Assembly: GCF_021730395.1 (NCBI RefSeq)
Contig: NC_069369.1
Location: forward strand, 67,669,501 to 67,733,500
Direction of reading: 5' to 3'
Length of the DNA: 64,000 bases
From: Mercenaria mercenaria
Taxonomy: Eukaryota; Mollusca; Bivalvia; Venerida; Veneridae
The notes under the pieces are model-generated. The model saw nothing but the letters and a program-made list of their open reading frames with translations, ran no database searches and was not told the origin of the DNA. Within the stretch, counting starts at the first letter, position 1. Each line of letters opens with the position of its first letter. Below are positions 48,114-59,922 of the stretch, piece by piece. A program made the translations under genes and the position numbers.

Positions 48114-48744
48114 GGGATCCGGACATTTGCCCCCCAAGACATTTGCCCCCCAATGAAAAAGTGGACTGCTGGACATTTGCCCCCCAGTTGAAATGGTAGA
48201 TAGGACATTTGCCCCCCAGTGCTTATTTCTGAAACGGACATTTGCCCCCCAATAGTTTTGTCCCCCAGTGATTTTTTGTGAACTTGATACAAGACATTTG
48301 TCATATTTTAGGGGACAATGGCTTTGTTTTACACAATTTTGTAGTAGATAATTGCCAAATTAACAAGTTTGAGCGTTGAAAACATTGCACTAATTAAGAA
48401 ATTACATCACTGTTATGAGCACTTTTATTACTCAATAACAGGCTATTATTTACCTTAACACCTGAAAGTAATTTACATATTTATCAAATTATTATCAATA
48501 AAACACTTTTTTTTTTACTGAAAATTGCCTTTTAGAGTAATTTTGATAATAAAACAACCAAAAATGCGGTTATATATACTGGCATAAAGGACAAAAATTT
48601 TGGGGGGCTAATGTCCATTCCAAAAATAAGCAATGGGGGGCAAATGTCCTATCTGCCATTTCAACTGGGGGGCAAATGTCCAGCAGTTCATTTTTTCATT
48701 GGGGGGCAAATGTCCTGGGGGGGGGGGGCAAATGTCCTACAATC
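48114..48744. mobile_element. Foldback (MULE-like) element upstream of copy D
   Basis: Flanked by exact AAAGATTTT at 48,105-48,113 and 48,745-48,753. Left end GGGATCCGGACATTTGCC, right end (reversed) GATTGTAGGACATTTGCC. Each end carries four to five spaced copies of GGACATTTGCCCCCCA, inverted relative to the other end. Paired flanking words include GAAAAAGTGGACTGCTG and TTGAAATGGTAGATAGG. The middle (about 48,260-48,590) is AT-rich and non-coding. Absent from the matching place upstream of A, B and C. Confidence 0.8.
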
Positions 48745-48938
48745 AAAGATTTTATTCCTTTATACTTCAGCAAACAATCGTTTTGAATAGAGACAAACTG
48801 TAAATTGTTTCGAGTTGAATGCTTTTTCATAAATGTCATTCTTATCAGGGATAAGCAAAAATCAAAACCCATTTTTTGCACTCCGTGTTTCATATTTGTT
48901 TTACTGAGGTGTGTTTACTACCGGATTTCCAATTCGCA

Positions 48939-51900
48939 ATGAAGTGAGTATGATACGTCTTCTTTCATTAGCTAGCAAGTTTGCTAGGTTGGCATGGGGT
49001 CAGTGTTAAAGTTTGTTGTTGTTGTTGTTTTTTTGTTTTTTTTAGGGGGGGGGGGCATTTGCGCCCGAATGACACTATTCAGGGCGAGAAACGAAGTATG
49101 GCAATGCCCTAAAATAGAATTGAGTCGTAAATTATTTTGATGCGGTCCTCTTTCGGTTTTCCCAATCACTTTTCGTACAAAAATAAGATTTTATAAGAAA
49201 TTTAACAAGTTGACACAGCTGACAATATACGAGTCTACTTTACCTGTAGAAGCAAAATAGCTGCGGAGATGAGAAGATTTGATAATATACAATTTGTATC
49301 TTGGAACAAAGTCACATTTTAAAACGGAGATAAAAATAGCCATTATAAGAAATGACAATTGTGACATTAAACAAAAAGCCCATCACAGCAGTCAAGAATA
49401 TTTGAATTAACTTTACCAGTAGAAGCAAAATTACTGCGGAGGTGAGAAAATTTGACAATATGCAGTTTGTTTCTTGCAGCAAAATGGCATTTTAAGGGCG
49501 GACAAACAATTGAGTTAGGAAACGGTGAATAATTAGGGGTGGGGAAATAGGAAGCAATAAGAACATCAAATCTTATCTGTCAATTAGTTCAATTAACCAA
49601 TTGTCTCTCGCCTTCAGCGAAATCAAGTTAAAATATATGGATCGATTTCGTATTTTTTTCTAATCATTTGCGGTAACACTTTGAAGAAAGTTGGTAATAT
49701 ATATTTTCTTTATTTCACATTTTTATTGTTTACATTCGTTATCCATATGCTTGTTTTATTATTTTCATTATCTATTATTTATAGCTATACATGAATGCTC
49801 TGATTAGAATTGTGGCTTTACATAATTTGGCATTATTGCATTTCTTGAGAGAGAAAAAAAGACAAAATACATTTAGAACAGACCCTACGACCTACCTTTT
49901 TATTATTTTGACTAAGTTAACTGAGCTCAACAAATGAGCAAAATATCAGAAAATCATGAAAGGATTTCAATCAAAAGGAAAATTTTAGTGCATCAACAAG
50001 TTATTTTGTCAATACAGTGAAAAATGCACATTTGATTATACACATACCAACACACTTATATGTTAAATGAATTATAAAAGTTTATCAAGTCGTTAAAGCC
50101 ATAAGCCCCTAGACGTCTTTGAGTAAACTTTGAGCAGAGTTACTCATCTTGTTCGAGCTTTCCACGTTTTTATTTCTATTTTTTAAGTATGAATTAAAGT
50201 GTGCATTTAATGGTTAAGATTTAAAGTTAATGCCATTATCGTTGTTATGTTGTATCATCTTGGAAGGAACCCATAAAAATTGTATCATCACCCAGACATT
50301 TTTATCAATAAGAAGTTATTGATTTATCAAATCTTCTATATAACCAGGGTCACTCAAAATGACATTCATTTTTGAAAGACCCTGATATAACTAAACATTC
50401 TGTATTGTACTGCATAAGAACTGTGAAATTCGAGTAAGTTGAATCAAATATTTTTATTTTTATTGCCCAATATCAAAAATAGCTGGCGGTCTATTTGTTT
50501 ACTTTTAATGTAATCATAAATTTTAATTGTCAATTAATCGAGAGATCAAGCTGTTAATTGGGCAGAACAGATGATCTATATGGTATCATGAAATAGTGGG
50601 CGGTAACTTACTGGAAATGTTAATTTATTCAATCAAATTGCATTATGGGACTTCTGTGTTCTGTATTTGAGTTTGAGTTTGAGTTTAATCGTATTTTTTT
50701 GTGTCATTTCAGAAGAAAAAGTAGCGCTGCAGATAGGAGTCAAGGACCAAACGTAAGTATTTTTTCTGCATTTATCTTCTATTTGAATAGAAAAAAAAAA
50801 AAACATTAATAAAGCATATATAATATAATATTAAAAAAAGTTACTAAATTTTCTTACCACAATCTTTAACAAAATTGTAAGCAGAAATATAGATCCTGTT
50901 ATTTACTATTTGGAAAGAGGGTGCGCATTGTAACGAGAGTGCGAATCCAATAAAAGACGACCGCTTTTTTAGGAGGCGATGGACTTACTATATTGACAAA
51001 ACATCTAGATGACATGAGAAACACTTTTTATCTTTATTTTTTTTTTGTATCACAGATAGGCAGATCAGACAAGTATACCCATATTGTTTAAATGACAAAA
51101 TACCATGAATACGCCGTTAATTTAGTGTTTATTTTTATGTATTTTCGATTTTTAGATTTCAAAGATGTTGAGATTCACACCGGGTAAGAACGTAGATGCC
51201 AACGACATTGATGCTATTGTTACGCCACCGGGTTACAGAGGGGATAGCTGGTTTTCAACGGAGACGTCAGCGTCAGTGAGCAGCACCGACCAAGACGGAT
51301 CCTTCGCAGAGGTAAGGCATATAATAAGTATTGATTTAGTCTAAAATAAACATGGATGTAGCCTACATTTCAATACGCCTAAGTATCAAACACCCGTAAA
51401 TGTCCTAATACGGACTATTTAAGAATTTAGATTAAATTGAAATTAAATTTCTACCGTAGTGATTTTTTTCTTCGGATTCCATATCAATTTAGTATTACCT
51501 TTACCCAGTCTGAAATACACGGCGTAACCTGTCAAAGTGAAGTTTTTCAAACAGCTGGTCATGGGTATATTTGAAGTCAGACATGGAAATCCAAACGATT
51601 TAAAGGAGATGGCATTTTCTTCTCTCTAAAATGATGCAATGCATTGAATATGTTTAAAAAAAGCTTTATTTTTCAGGTTTGTCGCAAGCCATTTGGCCGC
51701 TTCCTGTCATTTGACGTGAAGAGAAGTTTGTTTTCCGGCAAGCGTCTCTCAGAACAAGCAGACGATTCTCCCGTTACCAAGAGACTGCGCGAGACTAAGT
51801 CGAGTGTTGATCGTATTTCGTTACAGGTAAACAAAGTCTGAAGTTTTATATCTTTATTTACGATTCTGAATGGGTTTTCCATTTTATGTTGAGAGTAACC

Positions 51901-54704
51901 TTTCTCTCAGCTATGAACTGGAATATACTGAATGTTGAAAAGAATGTTTACTACAAAAAATGTCGCAGGAAGAGAAAACCTCGAAAACAGGATAAGGATT
52001 TTTAACGATATGTACGTAGACAAAATGTGTGCAAAAACAGGTATAACAGATAAGGAGAGTTTGTTTCCACCAAAACTTTAATAATGTGCGTTTCTGTTCA
52101 TCTTTGTTTGCTTTCGTTGCTTTACGTAACTTTAAAGCTAGCTCTTCGGTGAAATGTATATCTGTATACCATTTATGTATCTATATACCATTTACGTATA
52201 TGTTTCAAGAGGTAGTTCAACATGAGAAACATTTTATTAATCATTGGATTCTGATATATTACAGTCATTGTCTCCCACGTCAGAGAATGAAAACGTCAAG
52301 TCCGTTGTCCATCGCCTGTCTACCGACGACGACGTCATTGCTGACGGGACCCGTCCCTACACTTTACCTACGATCGCCGGTAAACACAGTGACTTGAAGG
52401 CTATTTCTCCAGAAACGGTGAGTTAATTATTGTTCGTCTGAATAGTTATTCTGACGACAGCAGATCCACACTCATTTCAAATCTGATCTTAAAAATCAAA
52501 CGGAATTTATAGACAGTTTCAAGAAAACATATTTTCCACACCGAATTTTCACTTTTTAATGATTTCGAAATCAATTTTTTAAACGTTTTAACCTTAACCA
52601 TGATAATCGAATAGGAAATTATCTAGCCTAGAAAATGAGTGCTCGAGAAAGTAATCGGCGTTTTTCGAAAATTTACTGTTTAAATTTTTGCATTGACGTA
52701 TCGCTGAAATACGCGCATGAATATATTTATATAATAAATGATAAACAAGGGCGTCTCGGCTAAACAAATCAAATTGCTCAAATAAAAAAATATTAGAATT
52801 ATACATAAATAAACTATTCATAAATTTCATTAAAATAAATTAATGATGTGCTAACAACATACGGGGAATTTTCAGTGAATGAAAAATTGTCACTCTTGTA
52901 GTAAAAAAAAAAAAAAAAAAGTGCGTACGTACACATCTATTAAAAAGATAAATTGATATCATTGACACAAGGTTTTGACAAATTGTTTTTATTTTTGCAG
53001 ATGAATGACGTTCTTCAGGGTTGCTATGACGACGAGATCGATCACGTGACTGTCATTGACTGCAGATACCCGTATGAGTTTGAGGGTGGTCACATAAAGG
53101 TAAATATCTTTATTTTTAACGAAGCGCGAAATGACAGACTGCTAAAAATAGTAACATATTGCTTGAAAAGCTGTAAAACAATTTTACTTTATCCGAAAAT
53201 ATAAAGTTAAAGTTGATATAGTAGACGAAAACATATAAAAATTAAAAAGATAGTATAAGGCAATTAAGCAAATATTACCGAGTGACGTTAAATCTATTTT
53301 GAATTATTTTTTCTTTTGAGAAGTCGAAATAATAATAAGTCTTTACTTTAAATATATTGAGAAATTCATTTCTGTAACATTTATCTTCCAGGGTGCCGTG
53401 AACTTGTTTACACACAGTGCCATACAGGAGTTCCTCTCACGACACAGTTGTTCTCACGCTTCCTCCAAGAAACACGTGCTCATCTTCCACTGCGAGTTCT
53501 CGTCAGAAAGAGGTCCTAAAATGTAAGTTTATTTTATTTTATGTCTTTGCTATGCTTAACTGTTGTATGGAAGAAACAGTGATGATTATTTCTAGGAAAT
53601 CGAAAATGGTGACGTCATGTGCTAGTAACTGTTACAGCGACTTGTGTGTTTGGTAATAGAGTGTCTAACTCTTTATCCAGTTTGACCCAGTTTGTAGACT
53701 GATATTTAATATTGTGAAAACCATAGGCTTTCCAAATTTTCCGCCATGTCACAATGACAAAACAAACGTTGGACTAATCTCATATGATGATCCATCCTTG
53801 AATTTCTGTTAAAATTGCAAATGATCAAAAATAGATAAATAAAAGCTTGTAAATATGGAGACTAGTACAAACAAGACTGATAATGATAAACTATCTAGTA
53901 CTAGTGGTTTTAATTGTGATATTTTCAATTTAGTACAAAATAATTTGAGATATGAATTACAATATATATACGGATATCTTTCATTCAAACCAGTTTAAAT
54001 ATCAAAATTTGTAAAAATTCTGTTTTATTTTATAGGTACCGCCATCTGCGCAGTGAGGACCGTGCCATGAACAAAGACCATTACCCCCGCCTCAACTTCC
54101 CAGAAATCTATCTACTCGAGGGAGGTTACAAGGCATTCTTCTACAAGTTTATGGTACGTTCAATTACAATCATTTTATTTTCGTTTTTACGTTTGCATGA
54201 ACCCAGGACAGTATGTGCATCACACCTCAAAGGAAAATAAGAAATAAAACCCATTTACAACGTTGATTACTTGTACCATAAAATTACTCTAAACCGTATA
54301 CCATTAAATTTTGGAGACTTTCGAAAATATTGGCTGTTTGCAGAATGTTTCATGATGTTTACTCAAAGACAAACATTTCATAACACTAAAATGCATTTTA
54401 ATTCGGTAAATAACCCATCTTAATTGTTTTGTAGTTTCCTTTGTATTTAGATACACATTGCAATTTTGTTCTTTCCGGTAAATAATTCATTATTTGGATA
54501 GTAACTGACAGGAACGGCTTCCAAGATTTATATGTCAAGTTCATAATTATGTTTTTATCTTTTCAGAAGCAATGCTTACCCCACACTTACAAGCCCATGC
54601 TGCACAAGGACCATGCCGCTGATTTACGTCACTTCCGAGGAAAGTCTAAGTCATGGACCGCCGGTGAAAGACGGCAACTCATGCGCACCACCCTTAGGTT
54701 TTAG
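48939..54704 (+). CDS. cdc25: M-phase inducer phosphatase (Cdc25), copy D
   Basis: Exons 48,939-48,943; 50,713-50,752; 51,156-51,311; 51,677-51,826; 52,265-52,417; 53,001-53,099; 53,392-53,522; 54,036-54,153; 54,567-54,704; 329 residues, all with GT-AG borders and no stops. The catalytic loop HCEFSSERG (Cys235, Arg241) and the Cdc25-specific C-terminal segment ([18 protein letters not shown]) are intact. Differences from C: NVDAND and ETSAS in exon 3, KSSVDR in exon 4, SLSPTSENEN and DGTRPYT in exon 5, GAVNLFTHSA in exon 7. Exons 1-4 with introns are close to C; introns after exon 5 are more diverged. Its 3' flank is not shared with B or C beyond the first ~250 bp. Confidence 0.9.
50345..50384. 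mobile_element. 40 bp hairpin insertion with 7 bp duplication
   Basis: CAGGGTCACTC ... GAAAGACCCTG, a 40 bp insertion with CAGGGTC/GACCCTG ends. Flanked by ATATAAC at 50,338-50,344 and 50,385-50,391. Copy C has the empty site (CTATATAACTAAACATTC, about 39,890). Extremely short for a transposon; hAT-like ends are suggested by CAGGG. Confidence 0.6.
50523..50650 (+). promoter_or_regulatory. Conserved intron-1 block, copy D
   Basis: Counterpart of the blocks in A, B and C with the same words, 60 bp before exon 2. The small LINE-tail-like insertion at 50,661 lies just after it. Confidence 0.5.
50661..50686 (+). mobile_element. LINE-tail-like insertion (TTTGAG repeats)
   Basis: 26 bp absent from copy C at the same place: CTGTATTTGAG, then TTTGAGTTTGAGTTT. 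The TTTGAG repeat is the 3' tail seen on both LINEs in this window, so this may be a retroposition of only the tail. Simple repeat expansion is the alternative. Confidence 0.4.
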
Positions 54705-56446
54705 TGTCATCTGACCTTAGTGCTAATGAACACAAGACGTAAAACAAGCATTATCTGTGATAAAAATGTGCAATATTTGTAGTAACGTGTAAAGAACTCA
54801 TGTATTTCGTAAAGTACAACAGTTGCGAATTAACAGTGGCATCTGCAGGATTCGGATATGTGATCATTGACATCATTGTGGTTTTATTAGCTCCAGTGTA
54901 GCATTGATGTACATACCATATCATTTATTAATGTTGGCGTTTACTGAAGAAAAAGCAATTAGATGTGCTCAAAGTGTTCTGGCTTGAGATTCTGGTGTGT
55001 AAATAGGAGATTCTAGTGTGTAAATGAGATATTCTAGTATGTAAGTGAGACGTTCTTGCGTTTAAATGAGATTTGTTTGTTATTAAAATTTCTGTCTTTC
55101 TAATGTTCTTATCTGTACCTCTTACTTTATAGTTTTAATTGTTTTTGTTATGAACTTTGCAAAGAAATATAAAAAAGTGTACAAATTGAATACTTGTATT
55201 GTTTTGTTTAGACCAACTTTATTGTTCGCTCACCTTAACCAGGCAAAAATCCATCTGAAACAGAAACTATCCGAATAATGTCAGCTCAAAATTATGACGC
55301 AGACTAATTATAACGGAAGTTAAGACAGCGCCTTAAAGACGGTATAGGTCTCAAACCGGTAAAATAGTTTTCCCTATAATATTCTATATAAAACTGACAT
55401 TTTTAAAGAGATACCAAACATAGCTAGACCCATTTCAGAGAAAAATCCTTACCTCATTTTAAAGAGTTATGATAAAACTGATATAAAATGCAGAGAAACG
55501 TAGGGGTCATGTATCTTCTAAGAGAGATTTCTCTTGTCACATTTGCTTACTGTAAAATCACATCAACTGCTGTGACCTTGAAGTACTACTCATAAAATTG
55601 AGCTTCACTTCACCAAATACAACCTGCTCTCCCATTTTTCCTACCAGAACGTCAGAAATACACCCACAATGAAATTTAAACAGATACTAGCATTAAATTA
55701 GACCTCCGTTGCCATGCCAAGTGAAAAATTAGTGTTCAAAAACCTATCCGCCATTACGCGACTAGACCAGATGGCTCCAACGCTAGTTCCTTACTATAGA
55801 TAGGCCTATAGCCTTCTTCTATCATGACAATGGTTACTTGATGATTCCACTGAAAGAAAAATATGTATATCAGTTGTTCTCCTAACTTATGTTAAAAGTT
55901 ATTACATGTCCTAAGACTATATTAGTATCCTTGTCTAATTTCCAATTTTTCAAGTGGTTATCTGAGATTCCGAGTTCGTAATTTATAAATAAAGCGCAGT
56001 AAAGGCTTAATGAATTACTGTTTGTATTACTGCATGTATTATTTAAACCGCATTCATTTTAAATCGATTCCCAGACCCTACTACGCACGGGAAGATAATG
56101 TATTGATAATGCCGCAAATAAATACTGAGGTGAAAGTAACAGTAATTGGCAATGTGCAACATGTTTTTTCCTGATTATGAGTATACTATGATATTTATTT
56201 GAACATCTGGTGTACGAAAAATGTTTTCCTGGCCAAAAAGTGACAGAAAAAAATTGGTTTTCCTCCTATGTATCTCTTTTTAAAACGCCGGAAGAACATT
56301 TACGACAAACGTAAATCGCCGGAAGTCGTGTCTAATCTAATCCGTCTGCCAGAGCAATAAGTTTTCGAAGAGTGTATATATTTTAATGTAGCCTAAACAA
56401 ATACGTGCTTACAGGTTACACGTTTTAAGAATCTCTGCTGTGTAAA
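54705..56446. other. 3' flank of copy D and spacer
   Basis: The first ~250 bp match the 3' flank of B and C. About 55,005-55,070 contains four diverged copies of an ~18-24 bp word (TTCTAGTGTGTAAATGAGAT). No further gene, repeat family or RNA seen to 56,446. Confidence 0.4.
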
Positions 56447-57014
56447 ATGCAAGGACTTTCGTTCGCTCTTGTTTTTGCTTTAGTCTTCATGTCAACAATT
56501 TGGGCTAAAGATCGAGATCGAGGTATTTATTTTTATATGTATGTTGATTTTTGTATGATACAGCAGTTTCAAAGTTTCGTGGTTTTTTTTATACAAGTGC
56601 AAGTTGTAGCATATATCTGCGAGGAAAATAGATTGAACATATTTGGAAATAAACAATCGATTAAATTTGCGTACACAAATGCATGTACCCAGATAACACT
56701 CGGACATTCGTGCAATGCAGTTCAATTTCTACGCAATATATCGGACAACAATGCATTATACCGGTAAACTGCGAACTTGCTAGTTCCAACCAGTTACATG
56801 TACAGATTAGTAACATTCTTAGTGTCTTTTACTTATAAAGATCCATTTTTTTTCAGTTTGTCTGAAGAAACACGTTGTTCAAGTAACATGCTTCTCTGGA
56901 TATATGACAAAGATTTCGGAGCATGAGTACACATTCGATGCATTCGGTACTGTCCCGAAGAGAAATTCCAATTCGAAGAAAACACTTAACAATCTCACGA
57001 AACATGCGAAATGA
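56447..57014 (+). pseudogene. Kunitz-type secreted peptide, apparently broken
   Basis: Two exons: 56,447-56,522 (MQGLSFALVFALVFMSTIWA, a signal peptide, then KDRDR) and 56,857-57,014, joined in phase 1. Exon 2 starts VCLKKHVVQVTCFSGY, the same C-x9-C as the neighbour at 60,649-61,636. The frame then stops after about 40 more residues without the other four cysteines. In the next frame, C-RRS-C at 57,026-57,040 looks like the C-x3-C end of a Kunitz domain, so a frameshift in exon 2 is likely. A secreted two-cysteine peptide is the alternative. The splice sites GT (56,523) and TTTTTTTTCAG are good. Confidence 0.55.
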
Positions 57015-57040
57015 ACATTAAAAAATGTCGGAGGTCATGC

Positions 57041-59308
57041 CTTGCATGGACAGTTGTAATTACGTTTGGGATAGAAAATAAATGATAATTTACGTTCAGA
57101 ATAGTTTTTACGTTATTTTTTCGGGTTTTTTTTTTGTGTGTGTCTTTTTGTCATAGTTGAACCGCCCAATCCACCGTCGTTTCCTCTTATGTTTGTATAA
57201 AAAGGAAGCTTTGTTGAGCCGTATATGTCAGAGCGAATATGTAACACGTCTGTGATATATTCCACCGTAAAACTGACATTTGTCTAATGTGAAATATTCG
57301 TTCGGTCATTTTTGACAGTTTACACCGAAACGTATACGTCTCAATTCATGCTTTTAGTTAAACTCATTCTAGGAAGGGGATTGGAACCCATCCATCACCG
57401 GACCCCACGCAGGAGCCGGCCATGCACATATTTAAAGTTTACTCTGTGTTTAAGCTGATCGCTTTGAAATAAATGTATTGTTATGGTCGCACGTTTATAG
57501 TCCCTTCTCAGCTTCCTTACAATAACTATTATAACAAAAGACTAAACACTTTTGTGCATGGTGCGAGAATGATTTATTCAGGTCAAGAGTCAGATTCTAC
57601 AATAACAAATAATTTCAACAATATAATTGCCATTTAATGTCCTCTTGATACAACATAACTATCTTGTTCTTCAAAATAAAACATTTTGTAAGGGAACATT
57701 AGAATTTTCACCGTGCCTCTTTTATGTTTGTGACAATACTGTTTTAAAAGAAAGTCGGGAAACTGCGAGCCGGCTGCCCAACCCCTAACTCCTATTTATA
57801 TATCTTTTTAACCCTCATCTTTTAATTATCTATTTAAATCTGGAGGGGGAGGGGGGAGGTAGTGATATCCAAATGCTGCAAACAGAAAGGTGTCTCCACC
57901 CCCCGACTTTCTTAGTTTATAATTTTCTTTTGTCTTGATTAAAATGAAAAAACATTTTTGCTAAATGTCAAAACAAATATTCAGTTAAGTACCAAGATTG
58001 ACTACAAACTGCTGAATTGCGTGAATGAAATACTTTCATATGCATAGGCTGCATCTATTACATTTTATGCCCACTTTTATGCACTATGCCTCTACATGAA
58101 ATTCATTTCCTACAAATATAAATATAGTACATGCTTAACAACAATAATATAACAACTTCGATTTTTTGAAAAGTAGAAGGTGACTCCAGAAAAATCTCGC
58201 TAGAACTGAATACCCCTCTTATTACTTCTATTTATATAGCATAAAGCCACGCCTTTGGCTATACCAAATCTTGTTCTACATGTTTTGTAATGCAGCTATG
58301 ACAGGACAACAGTTATCCACTATACGGTGTAACGCGGATAACTGTAAAGTCATTGCAGTGCGGCTCTCCGCAAATTATAACCTAGACCTTCATGACGAAG
58401 AATGAAATGCTAATGGATGTCTCCGGACACCGTTACCCAAGTCTTACACCGATAAAAATGTATAGTGATGTTTTATATCCGAAAAATGTATACACAGAGG
58501 ATTAGCGATTTTTGAGTTTCATATATACATGCGATTTTTGCACTCGTATTATATATTCGTTCTGTGACATATACGGCTCAACAAGCTTAAAATTGTAGGA
58601 CGCCACTTTTTTATTACAGAGGAGGAATGTATAACAATACGTTTACCTGATGCGAAAGTCACCGACTAGTCATTCACAACGCTGAAATGATTTTCAAAAT
58701 TGGGACAATATAGAAAAAAGACATGGCAGTTTAACATATACATTTGTATATTGACATATATTATCACATGCCACTATTGGGTCCTAATTGAAAATAAAAT
58801 ATTTATATACATGTGTATATGCAATTTGAAATGTTCAAAAGCTAATACCTTCTAATCATGAAACGGATTTTGAAATTCTTTCAATGCTTATTAAAAATAC
58901 TTTACAAACTGAATGAGAATTATAACAAAGTTGTCTTTCCCTTCATGTTAGCCTGCTTGAGCTGAATAAAACTGTGCGCATTTTCTGTCTGCCGTTTAGA
59001 GATTAGAAATCGGCATGGAGTTTAGTTTCAGCCGAAATAAACTCAACATAATCTTAGAATGAAATATCGAGTCATTTCAAAAGGAGTATAATTACACTTG
59101 AAAACAGCACACTTCTTTGTACAACTTCTCTTCAGTGCATAACTATTGCGCTGACTAGCGAGAAGTCTTCATTAAAACATGGCAACACTGCCGTTAAAAT
59201 CCAAGCGGACGAACTGGTTAATTCGGATTGAGGGGAGAATAGGGATGGAACACGGCAACCACACAGAATCAAATATCAAATAAACCACAGGCAAAAACTG
59301 CAAAAATC
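57041..59308. other. Spacer, nothing recognised
   Basis: AT-rich. A GGAACCCATC / GGACCCCACGC stretch at about 57,380-57,415 is faintly tRNA-like but too weak to call. A G-rich stretch lies at 57,842-57,860. No credible coding region. Confidence 0.4.
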
Positions 59309-59922
59309 ACCTGTGAGCAGAGATCACTTGACTCTAACGGCCTCCTCTGAACATAAGCACCTGACTCTAATGGCTTCCTTTGAACATAAGCACCTGACTC
59401 TAACATAAGCACCTGACTCTAACGACCTCCTGTGAACATAAGCACCTGACTCTAACGACCTCCTGTGAACATAAGCACCTGACTCTAACGACCTCCTGTG
59501 AACATAAGCACCACCCGGCTCTAACGACCTCCTGTGAACATAACCACCTGACTCTAACGACCTCCTGTGAACATAAGCATCACCTTACTCCAACGACCTC
59601 CTGTGAACATAAGCACCACCTGACTCTAACGACCTCCTGTGAACATAAGCACCTGACTCTAACGACTTCCTTTGAACATACGCATCTGCCCCTAACGACA
59701 TCCTGTGAACATATGCACCTGACTAACGACCACCTGCGAACATACGCCCCTTACTCTAACGACCTCCTGTGAACAGAGGCAATCTGGCTCTAACGACCAC
59801 CTGTGAATATACGCATCTGACTCTAATGACCACATGTGAACATACGCACCTGACTCTAAGAACCTCCTGTGAACATACGCACCTGACTCTAACGACCGTT
59901 TGTGAACAGAGACAATCTAGCT
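59309..59922. repeat. 33 bp minisatellite
   Basis: About 18 tandem copies of a 33 bp unit (GACCTCCTGTGAACATAAGC, then ACCTGACTCTAAC). Some units are 35-36 bp with an extra ACC. The unit length is a multiple of three, so a long 11-residue-period frame exists by chance (for example 59,769-59,960), but there is no sign of a gene. Confidence 0.75.

Larger units (their letters stand above)
41455..51925 (+). repeat. Tandem segmental duplication, unit 2
   Basis: Partner of 31,920-41,400: 3' half of C, the intergenic space and 5' half of D. It is about 1 kb longer because of insertions absent from unit 1: 45,491-46,284, 47,259-47,475, 48,114-48,744, 50,345-50,384 and 50,661-50,686. Unit 1 has its own private insertion at 37,652-38,431. 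Confidence 0.7.

Noticed and set aside
48120-48740. CRISPR-like array of spaced GGACATTTGCCCCCC repeats
   Set aside because: Repeats are inverted between the two halves, spacers are paired across the axis, and a 9 bp target duplication marks a foldback transposon in a eukaryotic genome.
57350-57440. tRNA- or SINE-like stretch
   Set aside because: Only a weak B-box resemblance, no A box or repeated copy in the window.
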